A stretch of DNA of 64,000 nucleotides from Leishmania infantum JPCM5 (lineage: Eukaryota; Euglenozoa; Kinetoplastea; Trypanosomatida; Trypanosomatidae), in contig NC_009407.2 of NCBI RefSeq assembly GCF_000002875.2, positions 478,001 to 542,000 of the forward strand, in the 5' to 3' direction. Below, piece by piece: positions 20,438-30,625 of this stretch (positions are counted from its first letter, which is position 1; the number at the start of each line of letters is the position of its first letter). The notes under the pieces are model-generated. The model made no database searches. It was not told the origin of the DNA and saw only the letters and a program-made list of their open reading frames with translations. The translations under genes and the position numbers were made by a program.

Positions 20438-22107
20438 GGTTTACAAGCAGGGGAGATAAGTGTTTAGAGGGGGAGGGGGTAGTGAAAGAATGGGTAGAGC
20501 GCGACTATGGGGATAAGCGAGTCGAGTCAAGCGTGCGCGGGCGCTGGGGGTGGGGGTGGCGGGGTGCACACGAAAAGGGTGTCGGATAGTTTAAGAGGGC
20601 TGTAGAGGGGCGTGTAGGTGAGCCTGTAACGGGGAAAGCCTGCGATGGCGCACGTCAGCGAAGGTTGTGCGGCAGGGAGGGGGGACAAAGAGCAGCAGCA
20701 GATAGCAGTGGAGGCCACAGAGGGAAGCACGCGGTACGATCGAAGGTTTATAAGCAGAAGCGCAGTGGCCCGGCGACGAAGCCAGCGCCGCTCCTAGCAT
20801 CGACGGCGCGGGCCTACCCACGAGCACACGCACAGGAGGCTCAGCCCGGCAAGCAACCGGAGAGAAGACGTTGCACTGCATGTGGGGGCAGTGGAGCGCG
20901 TTCGGGCGCGCACCTCTTTCTCTCAGCGTCTAGACGTGCCAGCCGCTAAGTCGCACCACGCCGCGCACACGTCCGCGTGTGTGCGTGTGTGCGTGTGCGC
21001 GCTCCTGCGTCGGCGCACTACTTTTTCCGCTTTTCCTTTTCTACGGCGCAGTACAGCACTCCCGCCACGGCAGACTCGTGTGCGGAGACGAGGGCAGCCG
21101 TGGGGGACCGACAGACACGGGAAGAGAGAGGCGCACAGACAGACACACGCCGCACCTCATCTCAGCATGCCGCGGCCGCTGCGCGTCACCACCGTCACAG
21201 AGAACGGCGAAGGGACTGTGGGGCAGCGGAGGGACTGAAGCACAAACAACGGGCATCAAGAAAAATGAACACAGAAAGCAATACAGCGATCTCTAGCACG
21301 AGAGAGAGAGCGCGCGAAAAGGGAGAAAACAGCAAAATACAAAAAAGGCACAACGGCGACCAGCGCATGGCGAATTCTCACCAGGCTGGTCGGCGGCACG
21401 GCGTGTGTGGTCTGTATGCCCGCATACACTCCACCACACAAAATGCACAGAGGCAAGCACAAAAGATGGAGACATGCCCTCCAGGCGTGCCCCCTCCATA
21501 CAGAGCAGATGGAGTTCCTCCAATACTGCGCTACGGATAGACGAGACGCCACCGTGCCCATGGTGCAAGTCCTGGGAAGGAAGGGAAGTACCCCTCGACA
21601 TATAGCGGATAATCATAAACAACAAGAGACATACACAAACTCATAAAGAGAGGAAGATAGAAAGAGAAAAGCACGCCATGCAGTGACAGCGGTGGAAGCC
21701 GTGTGCGTGGGCCATGTCAGCGTGCACATACAGACACACAGACGAGAGTGGCGTGTACGGGAAAAAGACGTATGTAGACGGTGGTGCAAGCAGGAAAGCG
21801 GTGCTGGCGGGGTCCACCAAGGACGACTCCCCCCGAGTCCAAATCCAAGGCACTCAGAGAGTGCAACAAGGGACACAGGCGGGAGAGGTGCAGCATCGAC
21901 ACACGCACACACACAGTGGAAGTAGAGAGGGGTTACACCGCAGAGGACGCCGTGAGAAGGGGAAGCACACCACAAAGAGGAGTTGTCCGTGTGCGTGTGT
22001 GTGTGTGTGTGTGTCTGCCAGCATGCGACGGCGTCCCGCAGACCGCACCGCCGCTGCATCAGAAGTTACAAAAATACAGGACAAAAAAGGCGTATAGGCA
22101 GGACGCG
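20438..22107. other. HASPB 5' flank / SHERP2 3' region
   Basis: Duplicate of 16263-17934, with a shortened GT run (about 21989-22014). It contains 287 bp repeat copy 3. No gene is seen. Confidence 0.7.
20893..21179 (-). repeat. 287 bp intergenic repeat, copy 3 (upstream of HASPB)
   Basis: Same sequence and spacing as copy 1: it begins about 455 bases upstream of the HASPB start codon. Confidence 0.9.
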
Positions 22108-22281
22108 TTACGAGCCGCCGCTTATCTTGTCCTTGATGCTCTCAACCGTGCTGCCCACTGCATCACGGGCCTCTGCAGCCTTATTGCTCACACCGTCCTT
22201 CAGCTCCTGGATCTTGTTGTGCGCATTGTCGCTCGTCTCCGCCGCGGCGTTGTTCATCTGGTCCTTTGTCTCCTGGTTCAT
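22108..22281 (-). CDS. SHERP: Small hydrophilic endoplasmic reticulum-associated protein, copy 2 (57 aa)
   Basis: Translates identically to the gene at 17935-18108, with start ATG at 22279-22281. Both copies keep the same flanks for more than a kilobase on each side, so the pair arose by duplication of the whole HASP-SHERP unit. Identical products suggest recent duplication or ongoing homogenisation. Confidence 0.95.
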   Translation of the reverse strand: MNQETKDQMNNAAAETSDNAHNKIQELKDGVSNKAAEARDAVGSTVESIKDKISGGS

Positions 22282-22691
22282 CTTGGTCTGCGCGGATTGA
22301 TCTTGAGTGCGTGTCGTGTGCGTGTGTGTGTGTGTGAAGAGCAGAGCGTCCAGAGGAAGTGAGAGCTCCAAAAGAGATGTCAGTGAGAGACCGCGTATGT
22401 CGAGGAGACGTCTGCGTCATATACGTATGCATACATGTATATGTACATCACCGCAAGCACCCACACGTGGGAAAGGAGCAAAGCAGAATGGAGGTGAGCG
22501 GCAGAGATTCGCAGGCAAGGGCCACACCAACAGAAGAAAGGACGCAGAAGCAGCGCCCAGGCACATCCCCCGGAACAGAATCTAGGACGCGCCACGTGCA
22601 AAAAGACACGGCTGCCAGCCAATGCGTAGAGCAAGTCTGCTACCAGCACAGCTACCGCGCATCCCTCAGCAGCTCTGCACGCGGGAGCAAG

Positions 22692-22978
22692 GGAGCGCGT
22701 TCGGGCGCGCACCTCTTTCTCTCAGCGTCTAGACGTGCCAGCCGCTAAGTCGCACCACGCCGCGCACACGTCCGCGTGTGTGCGTGTGTGCGTGTGCGCG
22801 CTCCTGCGTCGGCGCACTACTTTTTCCGCTTTTCCTTTTCTACGGCGCAGTACAGCACTCCCGCCACGGCAGACTCGTGTGCGGAGACGAGGGCAGCCGT
22901 GGGGGACCGACAGACACGGGAAGAGAGAGGCGCACAGACAGACACACGCCGCACCTCATCTCAGCATGCCGCGGCCGC
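22692..22978 (-). repeat. 287 bp intergenic repeat, copy 4 (upstream of SHERP2)
   Basis: Same sequence and spacing as copy 2: it begins 411 bases upstream of the SHERP2 start. No fifth copy lies upstream of HASPA2, where unit homology ends at about 24356. Confidence 0.9.
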
Positions 22979-23252
22979 CGCTCGCTGCCTTCAAAATAGC
23001 AAAACGGAAGGGAGCGACAAACATGCGCAAAGGACAAGGAAAGAAGGGGGAGAGCCCAAGAAGAGACTCACTTGAAAGACAGGAAACACAGAGCGAGATC
23101 ATAAGCAAGGAGAGAGGCGCAGTGACGGAGGAAAGAGAGCGTCCTTCAAATGGGGAAGGGCGGGCGTGCATCGTGTCGAAGCCGGATATATCGCCCACAC
23201 GGCAACAAAAACACAAACACGCGGAGAGACAACCCGAGCAGCCCTTTTCTTC

Positions 23253-23276
23253 GTACTACACGCATGCGTGTAGTAC
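23253..23276. repeat. 24 bp perfect palindrome, copy 2
   Basis: Identical to 19080-19103, displaced by exactly 4173 bases, in the HASPA2-SHERP2 intergenic tract. Confidence 0.9.
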
Positions 23277-23420
23277 AAGTACAGCCGAACAAACACCATG
23301 CAGAGCAGTGAGCAGAAAGCGAGGGAAAAGATGCGAGGGGAGAGAGACGCACTAGAGGGGGCGGCAGTGGCAGCGCAATAAGCTAGTAGGAGAAGTGCTC
23401 GCTCCGGCACACATGAAGGT

Positions 23421-24356
23421 AGAGGTGGAGGGGTGGGCAGGGAGGAGGATATGCGCGTGTGCAGAGGCAATCGAAAAGAAACAAGAAACAAAGACCGTCC
23501 ACGCAGGGGCAGCGAGCGTGAAGCTAGAGCCGGCGATCACAGCACACACAGAGGCAGGGCCTGGCCTGGCCACAGTTGCGTAGCAGCAGCCCAGCTGCCA
23601 AACTCTCGGCGATGACCCCGCACGCACCGACGACATCCGCGGCGCGCCCAGGCCAGCCCGTACCGCACACTCGGAGGCGGAGAGAGGAGGGCGAGCCGAG
23701 AACGCTGGCAGTGGTCAGCAGGTGCAGCCACAGCGACCCCGTGCAGGCATCAGCCACTGTGCGGGGAAGAGAGATAAAGCGGGAGACACACACGCGGTTC
23801 ACATGCGAGGATGCACGAACGGCGGGGTGCAGAGCACGGCTCGCACACAAGCCCGGACGCAGTGCACTAGTTGCCGGCAACCTGCTCCTTCGGCTGATCA
23901 TCGTTACCATCCTCATTGCCGTTAGCTCCATCCCCCACGTTGTGTCCATCTTCGTTCTTCTCCTGCGCATCCCCGAAGTTCTCCTGCACAGGACCGGCGC
24001 TCTCCTGGACATGGATGCCGTCCTTCTCATCGCTTCGAGTGGTTTTATGGATGTTATCAGCACGCTTCTGGGGCTCCTTTGCGGAGTCCTTCGTGCAGTA
24101 GGCTCCCATGGTTTACAAGCAGGGGAGATAAGTGTTTAGAGGGGGAGGGGGTAGTGAAGGAATGGGTAGAGCGCGACTATGGGGATAAGCGAGTCGAGTC
24201 AAGCGTGCGCGGGCGCTGGGGGTGGGGGTGGCGGGGTGCACACGAAAAGGGTGTCGGATAGTTTAAGAGGGCTGTAGAGGGGCGTGTAGGTGAGCCTGTA
24301 ACGGGGAAAGCCTGCGATGGCGCACGTCAGCGAAGGTTGTGCGGCAGGGAGGGGGG
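23421..24356 (-). repeat. HASP/SHERP partial unit 3 (HASPA2 only)
   Basis: Third copy of the HASP half-unit. Homology continues about 247 bases beyond the HASPA2 start codon and stops in a G-run (GGCAGGGAGGGGGG), after which unique sequence begins. No SHERP accompanies it. Confidence 0.85.
23867..24109 (-). CDS. HASPA2: Hydrophilic acylated surface protein A2 (80 aa)
   Basis: Begins MGAYCTKDSAKEPQKRADNI with the SH4 acylation signature and has the same repeat-free middle as HASPA1 (RSDEKDGIHVQESAGPV). Its first 23 residues, its immediate 5' flank (CATGGTTTACAAGCAGGGG on the plus strand) and its GANGNED C-terminus match HASPB rather than HASPA1, so it reads as a HASPB/HASPA1 mosaic. It is the most promoter-proximal gene of the array and lacks the 287 bp repeat upstream. 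Known role: as for other HASPs, a stage-regulated surface-exposed acylated protein. Confidence 0.95.
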   Translation of the reverse strand: MGAYCTKDSAKEPQKRADNIHKTTRSDEKDGIHVQESAGPVQENFGDAQEKNEDGHNVGDGANGNEDGNDDQPKEQVAGN

Positions 24357-25448
24357 CAGGAAGGTTAAGAGAGGATATAGGTTATAGCGCGCGTTGAAGG
24401 ATGCGGAATCTTTGAAAAGAATTGTGGGTAGGAGATTTCAGATGCGAGCTGGTTTGAGTCTGTGAGAGGAACGGTACGGCGAGCACGCAGCCAAGTAGAG
24501 GCGTAGAATGAGCGGGGTGCGTTAACTCAGAGAACATGTGCGCACAAGCGCGCATAGAGAAAGGTGGTGGTAAGAGAAAGAGAAGAATTACGAAAAGGAG
24601 AGCTAGCGGGCAGCTAGAGAGAGCCGAAAGCACCGCAGATGTTAAAATGAGGCTTCGCACAGTGAGCATCTCCCAACGAGAGAAGTCGACGTGCACACAC
24701 ACACACACATATACATATGTATGCAGATATATATCGAAGTTCAACCCTTTCGCAATAGGAAAGGCGCAAGAGAAGAGTCGTCATATCAGCAGCTCGTATA
24801 CGTAAAGGCCAAGGATACAAAGGATAGTGTACATGATGCCAAGCACCAAACGGCGCAGATTGCATATATGGAAAGACAGAGTGGGCACAGAAGGAAAGGG
24901 ATGAGCGCGCGGGTCATGTCTCCTGCTCGTGCATTTTTCTCGTCGCGCTGGGGCCTTGTGTTTATATTATGTTCGGGTGCCCCTTATCAAGGAGGATATA
25001 GGCGGCTCTGAGCAGGCGTGCGTGTGCTACGTGGCCAGCGTAAGGGTGCGTGTGCGTGCGTGTGTCTGTCTCTGTGTGCGCGATCACGGAGATGAAACAC
25101 GGTCTTCAAGGGAGTAGTGCAGACACACAGAGGGCGAGATAAAGAGGGGGGGGCGCGACACGTTGAGGCGGGTGGGGAAGCCCATCAGAAATGAGAAAAG
25201 CCGAAAAAAAACGCGAAAGAGCGGAGCACGTGACACCGCGTGAGGGGGGAGATACGCCATCTCGCGCAACGCATGCGCCTCACACATGCGCACTGTCTCA
25301 TCCTCTGAGTTAGGTGGAGGATCAGAAGATGACGCCGAAATGGAAGGATGCGCTGTGCCGGTGACCCACCCGGACTTAGAGACACCCATGCGTGTTGATG
25401 AGGACGTAAGAAGGCTGCTCTTTTGCACCGACGCGCCCTGCGTCGCTA
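24357..25448. other. Intergenic tract upstream of HASPA2
   Basis: About 1.1 kb of unique sequence with a short CA run followed by ATATACATATG-type repeats (about 24697-24735). It contains the 3' UTR of the CFAP97-like gene and the distal 5' flank of HASPA2. No gene is seen. Confidence 0.6.
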
Positions 25449-27122
25449 TCAAATGGGTGCGTATGCACCCCTGCTCGACTCCCAACGCCGTAGCAACGCT
25501 TCCGCCGTCTCCGCCGCTGTTGATCTGTCGGCTTGGCTTGAGGTGGTGACGCACGCCGTTGTTATCAATCCGCTCCGCTTGATTGGCACCGGTGCTGGCG
25601 AGGCGCTTTCTGGTGAACTGAATGGTCTGCGTCGATAGCCGCTGCTAAACGGCTCGGATGGGGCCGCAGGAACGAAGCGTCTTCCAGGTTGGGCTGCTGG
25701 GGCTGTCTGTGGCGAGGAAAGAGGTGGTGCACCTCCCGGACCCTGTGCAGGAAGACAACGCTGCACGAAGCAGCCGTCATTGGCTTTCCAGCCACCGTCC
25801 GCGGATGCCTCATATCGCGTCTGCAATGCGGGCGTGAAGGGCCGCCCTGGCGGCGCCGCGTATGGGTTGGTGTCGGTTTGGGCTGCTACGATTCGGTCAT
25901 GACGTCGCTGCAGCGCGTGACGCCACATCTGAGTCACGCCCCCTTCTTCGCTTGGCGTAACGCGGGGCACAGTAGGAGACGCGGTCGTGTGGCCTTGCGG
26001 GCCCGAGACGTTCAACTCTCTGTGAGTGTCATGCACTGGATCATGCATCCCTCGTCGCTGCTGAGAAGCAGAAAAAGTGCGACCGCTTCCCCTCGCGCGT
26101 GTGGAGGTGCCACCGCCGCCTTCGCGGCGCAGTTGTAGATCGGCCGCGTAATGCAACAAAGGAATGTCCGTGGCAGAGATGGGCTGCCAGTCGGGGCGAG
26201 ACGTACCTCGCAGCCGCTTCGGGGAATGATGCAGGGAAGCCGCGTACCCCGCTGCTGTGGCATCGCCGCTGCAGTCATCTGCACCGTCAAGGCTTCCTAC
26301 GGAATCCTCCAGCACAAGCGGCACACCTCCGTAGGACGTGGTGCGCACGGCCGGCAGCAGCGAGGCTGGAGCAGTGCACGACGCTTCGGCGATCGAGAGC
26401 GGCGGATAAGGGTGTCCACGCAGCAGTGGAGGGGCTGTAGCAAGCTCCGAGGTCATCGGGTACGGTGCCACCGCAGCACCACCACCGCAACCGTGGGAGA
26501 GCCGTTTTCTGGTGGCTGCCTTTAGTACTCGCTCGCCGGCAAACTGCTCAGCGGGCTTGAATCGTGAGAGCTGCTGCACGCGCTTCTTGTGAACCGTGGT
26601 GTACCATGTGCCGAGCTCCTTGGCGGTGCGCAGGCTTGGGGACACGGAAATGAGATGCAAGAGAAGCCTCTCATTTTCCTGCGCGATTTGCCGCTGCCGC
26701 ATCTGGCGATGCCGCAAGCGGTGCGCCGTCTGTTTCTCGATGTTGTCGAAGAGGCAGACCTGCGCAGAGGTCGGGAAGAGGTTCATGTTGCGTCCTTTGC
26801 GCGCCATGTCGTCACTGGCGAGGAGAATCTGATGCAGTATCTTCACATTCTGAGCATAGATGTGAGCCTCATCGTGCCGCACTTGCTGGGCATAGCGATC
26901 GGCGTAGAGCTGTCTGTAGTGGTCCGTGGTGGGGTCACCTGGTTGCTGAAAATCTACTTCAGGCACATCCTGAATCGTGTGGGAGGGACTTAGACGTATC
27001 TCGGCCAGCCGCTGCATGTGCCACAAGTGTGCCAGCCCCGCCTCTTGCTCCGAGGTGGCGTAGTAGTGCTGCCGTAAGTTCTGACGCTCCTTGGCCGACG
27101 TGTGGGCCGCAGGACGCGGCAT
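25449..27122 (-). CDS. CFAP97-like protein (557 aa)
   Basis: Residues about 125-165 (NIEKQTAHRLRHRQMRQRQI then ENERLLLHLISVSP) resemble the short basic helical motif of the CFAP97/Hemingway (KIAA1430) family: a run of Arg/Gln/Glu, then EN-R-LL-, then a small Ser-rich turn. That family is associated with cilia and flagella, which would suit a flagellated protozoan. The N-terminal 120 residues are helical and charged. From about residue 215 to the end the chain is Gly/Pro/Ser/Arg-rich and probably disordered. There is no signal peptide or membrane span. The start is the only upstream ATG and directly follows a flank with in-frame stops. Family assignment is by eye and moderate; the gene itself is secure from its length and composition. 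Confidence 0.75.
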   Translation of the reverse strand: MPRPAAHTSAKERQNLRQHYYATSEQEAGLAHLWHMQRLAEIRLSPSHTIQDVPEVDFQQPGDPTTDHYRQLYADRYAQQVRHDEAHIYAQNVKILHQILLASDDMARKGRNMNLFPTSAQVCLFDNIEKQTAHRLRHRQMRQRQIAQENERLLLHLISVSPSLRTAKELGTWYTTVHKKRVQQLSRFKPAEQFAGERVLKAATRKRLSHGCGGGAAVAPYPMTSELATAPPLLRGHPYPPLSIAEASCTAPASLLPAVRTTSYGGVPLVLEDSVGSLDGADDCSGDATAAGYAASLHHSPKRLRGTSRPDWQPISATDIPLLHYAADLQLRREGGGGTSTRARGSGRTFSASQQRRGMHDPVHDTHRELNVSGPQGHTTASPTVPRVTPSEEGGVTQMWRHALQRRHDRIVAAQTDTNPYAAPPGRPFTPALQTRYEASADGGWKANDGCFVQRCLPAQGPGGAPPLSSPQTAPAAQPGRRFVPAAPSEPFSSGYRRRPFSSPESASPAPVPIKRSGLITTACVTTSSQADRSTAAETAEALLRRWESSRGAYAPI

Positions 27123-28398
27123 CTTTCACTGTCGAAGACTGCGAATCGTGTCGATGAGGGTGGCGGGATCTCTCTTCAATGGGTAAGTAGAGTAAAATGA
27201 AGTGATTATGCGGGAAGCTGCATGTCTGTCGGCTGCGCCAGTCTTCGTGTTCCGCTCTTGCTGTTTGGTGCGCGCCCAGGCCGAGCACGTCGTAGCTTCG
27301 ACTCAGAGTGGTAATGATCTACACATGCACGCCGCCCCAGTGTCGCTCAGAGCCACAGCCGCTACGACAGCTTGGCGGCGGCGCTCAAAGAAGGCGAGGA
27401 AGGCGGGGACGAGCGTCCACGCGTGAGTGAGGGAGCAAGTTTGCGTAGCTGGGCGCCAGCGAGAGAGAGAAAAGAGGTCTGCGAGAACGTGCGCGCGTGC
27501 GAGTGGAGAGACCTTCACGGAGCCTTGCGAGTGAAGAGGGGGGGGTAATGAAGCTCGTAGTCGTCGCGAATAAACACCGGCGTGCGTGTGTGTGTGTTGG
27601 GGTGTGTGGCGGGTGGCGGTGAGGGTAGCAGAGAGAAGACACGCCCGTCATGCGTAAACACAAATCGAGGGTGTATTGGGAAAAACAAAACGCAAGGAGT
27701 GAAAAGACGGCCTAACGCTGCGCCGTCACGCCGGATATCGCTTGCTGGGTGCATCAGACAGCGTGCATCACGCAGAGGAGCACTTGCCCAGATGCAGAGG
27801 CTAGCGAGCGCCTTGGCAGCGCCCAGAACCCCTCACACCAGTCCGTCCCAGCGACAGAGGTGTGGGGAAGCGGAGAGTAGAGATGATGGAGATGCGATGT
27901 GGCGAGCGGTGCTGTTTCTGTTTTCTTGGTTTTGTCATCGCTGACCGATGCCTTAGGCCCATGCCTGCGAGTGTGTGCTCGTGCGATACTGACGGTGCGC
28001 TGCAATCGCAGGCATGCAGGCATTGGTCCTTCTTCGTCGTGCAGATCGGATCGCCTTTGAGGCTACAGAGCGCCAGAGGCAGGGAGATGACAAGCTGAGT
28101 AAGGTGTTACCCAAGCGCCGCTCATCCATCAGGGAGGCACACACACATACACCAAGCACAAAGACTCAGGGACACGGGTCAGCATACAGGTGTCCACGCG
28201 TGCATGTAACAAGCGAAGCACACGCGCAACCAGAATAAAGAAATGGCCGGAAGCAGAGCAGGAAAGAGAGAACAAAACGAAGGTTGGCACGACTGAGCGG
28301 TGCGGCAGCGTGCGTGAGCATATCATGCGCGGCAAGAGTAATGTGCACCGCGCAAATTCATCGCTGATCAAAGCCGAGTTGCTTACGATGTTCCGAAA
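27123..28398. other. Intergenic tract
   Basis: 1.28 kb without a credible gene. It contains a GT run at 27581-27605 and purine-rich plus-strand stretches expected opposite trans-splicing tracts. Confidence 0.6.
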
Positions 28399-30477
28399 TC
28401 AGCTGCAGGCGCACATCGACTGCAGAGACGCCAGCACATTGGCCCTTAGCGCTGTCAATGTCACAGTCGTGTCAAGCCTGTCGTGCGTTGGTGTCGGAAG
28501 GGGAGAAGTACTGGCTGCCGCGACTGATTCAGGTGATGAAGTCGACTCTCTTGACGCCACTTCCAGTAGCGTCCGCTGCAGCCACGCCTCGTGCAAGGCG
28601 TCCACCTCGAAGCACAGCACCCACGTCGGCTGCAGTGACACTGAGGGCGAAGTTTCGGCCGGTGCGTCTCCAGTGCACGTGCCCGTGCTCCAGCTCACAG
28701 CATCCAGATCGTGTGGGGCTGCAGTGTAGCACACCATTACCACCGCTGTCGCAGAGTCCTCCGCCTCGGAGACTCCAGGCAACAGAGCGTGCGAAAATGG
28801 TGCGTAAGCGCTCAGTGGCGGAGGTTGGCTAGAGGGTGACACCACAGCAGTATTCTTCGTGGTGCCGCCGCTCTTTTGCCGGCCGTCTTGAGAGTATGAG
28901 GCCGCATCCTCCAGCAGAACCCGGAAGACATCTTGCGCTGCCCGCGCTTGCGCTTGGAGCCTGTGCCAGTGGCCGTCGGTCGTCAGTGCGATGGGATCAT
29001 GGGCTGCAGTGTTCGGAGCAGCCGCTCGCTTGTCCGCCTCTGCGGCATTGCTTCGCGCTTGCGGTATCCCAAGCGCAGGCTTGCGCGCACGTCGACACCA
29101 TGCCGCCCTGATCTTGTCCATGGGCGACTGCAAAGTTGTCGATTGAAAGGCAGCGGGCGCCGTCACAGGTTTTCCGTCCTTCTCGACTGCCGGGCTCATG
29201 CTGATGTGCAAGGACGAGGAGATGGGCAAGTACTCCCACAGCGTGCACGCTGGTGGCCGTGCTGCGACAGGCGTGTCGCTATTTTCTTCTTCTTGGGTGA
29301 GGTACGTGGTGGGTGAGACATTGGCGAGAGCATCAGTGTTGGTCGTAGCACCAGCCGCATCCGTTTGGTGTGCATTCAGTCGACTGCACAGAGCAGCTGT
29401 GTGCACTGGCACGAGTGGATTGCTCGGCATGCCGGCGGACTGCCAGCTCTGAGAGAGGTCTGCCTGACACGCCTTTAGCTGCGCCTGGAAGGATGACTTC
29501 TTTGACGGTGCAGCCTTGGGTGCTGAAGTCGCAGCTGCTGGCGCGGTGGCTGCTACTAGCTTCGAGGCGGGTGGTCGTGGAGGCGCTGCCTGGATGTCCG
29601 GCGATTTGGGTTCTGCCTCCCTTGCACTCTGCTCGTACGCATCCCCGCGCTGCCGTGGATTGTCCACATAGCGGCTGGTGTCATCCTTGCTGGACGCCTC
29701 TTTACCCAGGCCACTGAAAAACAGATTCTGACCGACATCGTGCGCTTCCTGGCCGCGCACTCCGTCCTCAGTCCCGCTGGCGTTTTGAACTGAGATGGTT
29801 ACGGCATAGCCGGTGGACAGGACGCGCAGGAGCGAAGGCGCACTGAATCTCGCCGGTGTGCCTTGCTCCGATGGTGCTGTGAGTGCCGATATCGCGCCTG
29901 ACTTTAGGCACTGCCGCAAGTGCTCCGCCAGCATCTCCCGAAGTTGCTCCTCCACCTGGAAGCTTCGCTGGCGCAGTGTGCGCCCTAGACGCATCTTCCA
30001 TTGTCGAACCTCCGCAGCGGATGTCACCTCCTCGTCCCCTAACGCCGCACTGCCGACAGCTGTGGAAGGCGATCTTGAGTACCGGTGACACCGCCGCCGC
30101 CACCATCCCTTCAGCCCGCCAGGGTGTGATGACCGCGCATTTGAAAACCCCGAGGCGACTCTCGATGCGAAGCGCGCCGTTGCCGCTGGCGAGGCTGCTG
30201 GCCCCGGTAGATGTCGGGAGGGTGCGGAAGGCGTGTATGAAGCAACGGCCACAGCAGCCGGAGAGCTTGGGCTCGGAGCCGGCGCTGTTTTCTCTGGTGC
30301 ACCGTTACGCTCCAGGGAGGTGGTGGTTGAGAGCGGGTTACGGTTAGTGGGGACATTGGTGGAGCCCGGCGGGAGCGGACCAGGCTCTTCCTCTTCCATG
30401 ATGTCATGCGCGCCGTGCTGCGCGTGCAGCAGCTGGACATAGAGACGCCGCACGGCGTGATGGGCGTCTGCGTTCAT
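28399..30477 (-). CDS. Hypothetical protein, 692 aa, mostly low complexity
   Basis: I do not recognise a family. The chosen start (ATG at 30475-30477, MNADAHHAVRRLYVQLLHAQ) begins a helical segment. The frame is open 80 codons upstream, but that part is a His-Thr microsatellite shadow, so I exclude it. The chain is Ala/Ser/Pro-rich, with three better-ordered blocks: a basic patch near residues 115-140, a helix near 170-205 (KMRLGRTLRQRSFQVEEQLR), and a C-terminal block (about 590-690) with alternating hydrophobic strands (AVVMVCYTAAP, PTWVLCFEVDALHEAWL) followed by helices. No signal peptide, membrane segment or catalytic motif is seen. Strongly GC3-biased codon use and length support a real gene. 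Confidence 0.7.
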   Translation of the reverse strand: MNADAHHAVRRLYVQLLHAQHGAHDIMEEEEPGPLPPGSTNVPTNRNPLSTTTSLERNGAPEKTAPAPSPSSPAAVAVASYTPSAPSRHLPGPAASPAATARFASRVASGFSNARSSHPGGLKGWWRRRCHRYSRSPSTAVGSAALGDEEVTSAAEVRQWKMRLGRTLRQRSFQVEEQLREMLAEHLRQCLKSGAISALTAPSEQGTPARFSAPSLLRVLSTGYAVTISVQNASGTEDGVRGQEAHDVGQNLFFSGLGKEASSKDDTSRYVDNPRQRGDAYEQSAREAEPKSPDIQAAPPRPPASKLVAATAPAAATSAPKAAPSKKSSFQAQLKACQADLSQSWQSAGMPSNPLVPVHTAALCSRLNAHQTDAAGATTNTDALANVSPTTYLTQEEENSDTPVAARPPACTLWEYLPISSSLHISMSPAVEKDGKPVTAPAAFQSTTLQSPMDKIRAAWCRRARKPALGIPQARSNAAEADKRAAAPNTAAHDPIALTTDGHWHRLQAQARAAQDVFRVLLEDAASYSQDGRQKSGGTTKNTAVVSPSSQPPPLSAYAPFSHALLPGVSEAEDSATAVVMVCYTAAPHDLDAVSWSTGTCTGDAPAETSPSVSLQPTWVLCFEVDALHEAWLQRTLLEVASRESTSSPESVAAASTSPLPTPTHDRLDTTVTLTALRANVLASLQSMCACS

Positions 30478-30593
30478 TCGATACCCTCGGAAAGACACGG
30501 GTGGCGCTTCTCTGAAGAAGGCACGGGAAAGCAAACGGCGGTGGTGGTCTTGACCGTGGCGTTGTACATACTTCCCTTCCCTCATGCACTTCT

Positions 30594-30625
<32 letters not shown>

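Larger units (their letters stand above)
19248..23420 (-). repeat. HASP/SHERP tandem unit 2 (HASPB + SHERP2), about 4.17 kb
   Basis: Second copy of the unit, with SHERP1 to SHERP2 spacing of 4173 bases. It differs from unit 1 mainly by the HASPB repeat domain in place of the HASPA middle. Left and right junctions share the AGAGGTGGAGGGGTGGGC block. Confidence 0.85.
22282..23866. other. SHERP2 5' flank / HASPA2 3' region
   Basis: Duplicate of 18109-19693, with 287 bp repeat copy 4 (22692-22978) and the second palindrome. No gene is seen. Confidence 0.7.

Noticed and set aside
19403..20467. 354-codon plus-strand frame with hydrophobic repeats that looks like a repetitive membrane protein
   Set aside because: It is the exact antisense of the HASPB repeats; its periodicity comes from the 42 bp units and it opposes the direction of every supported gene.
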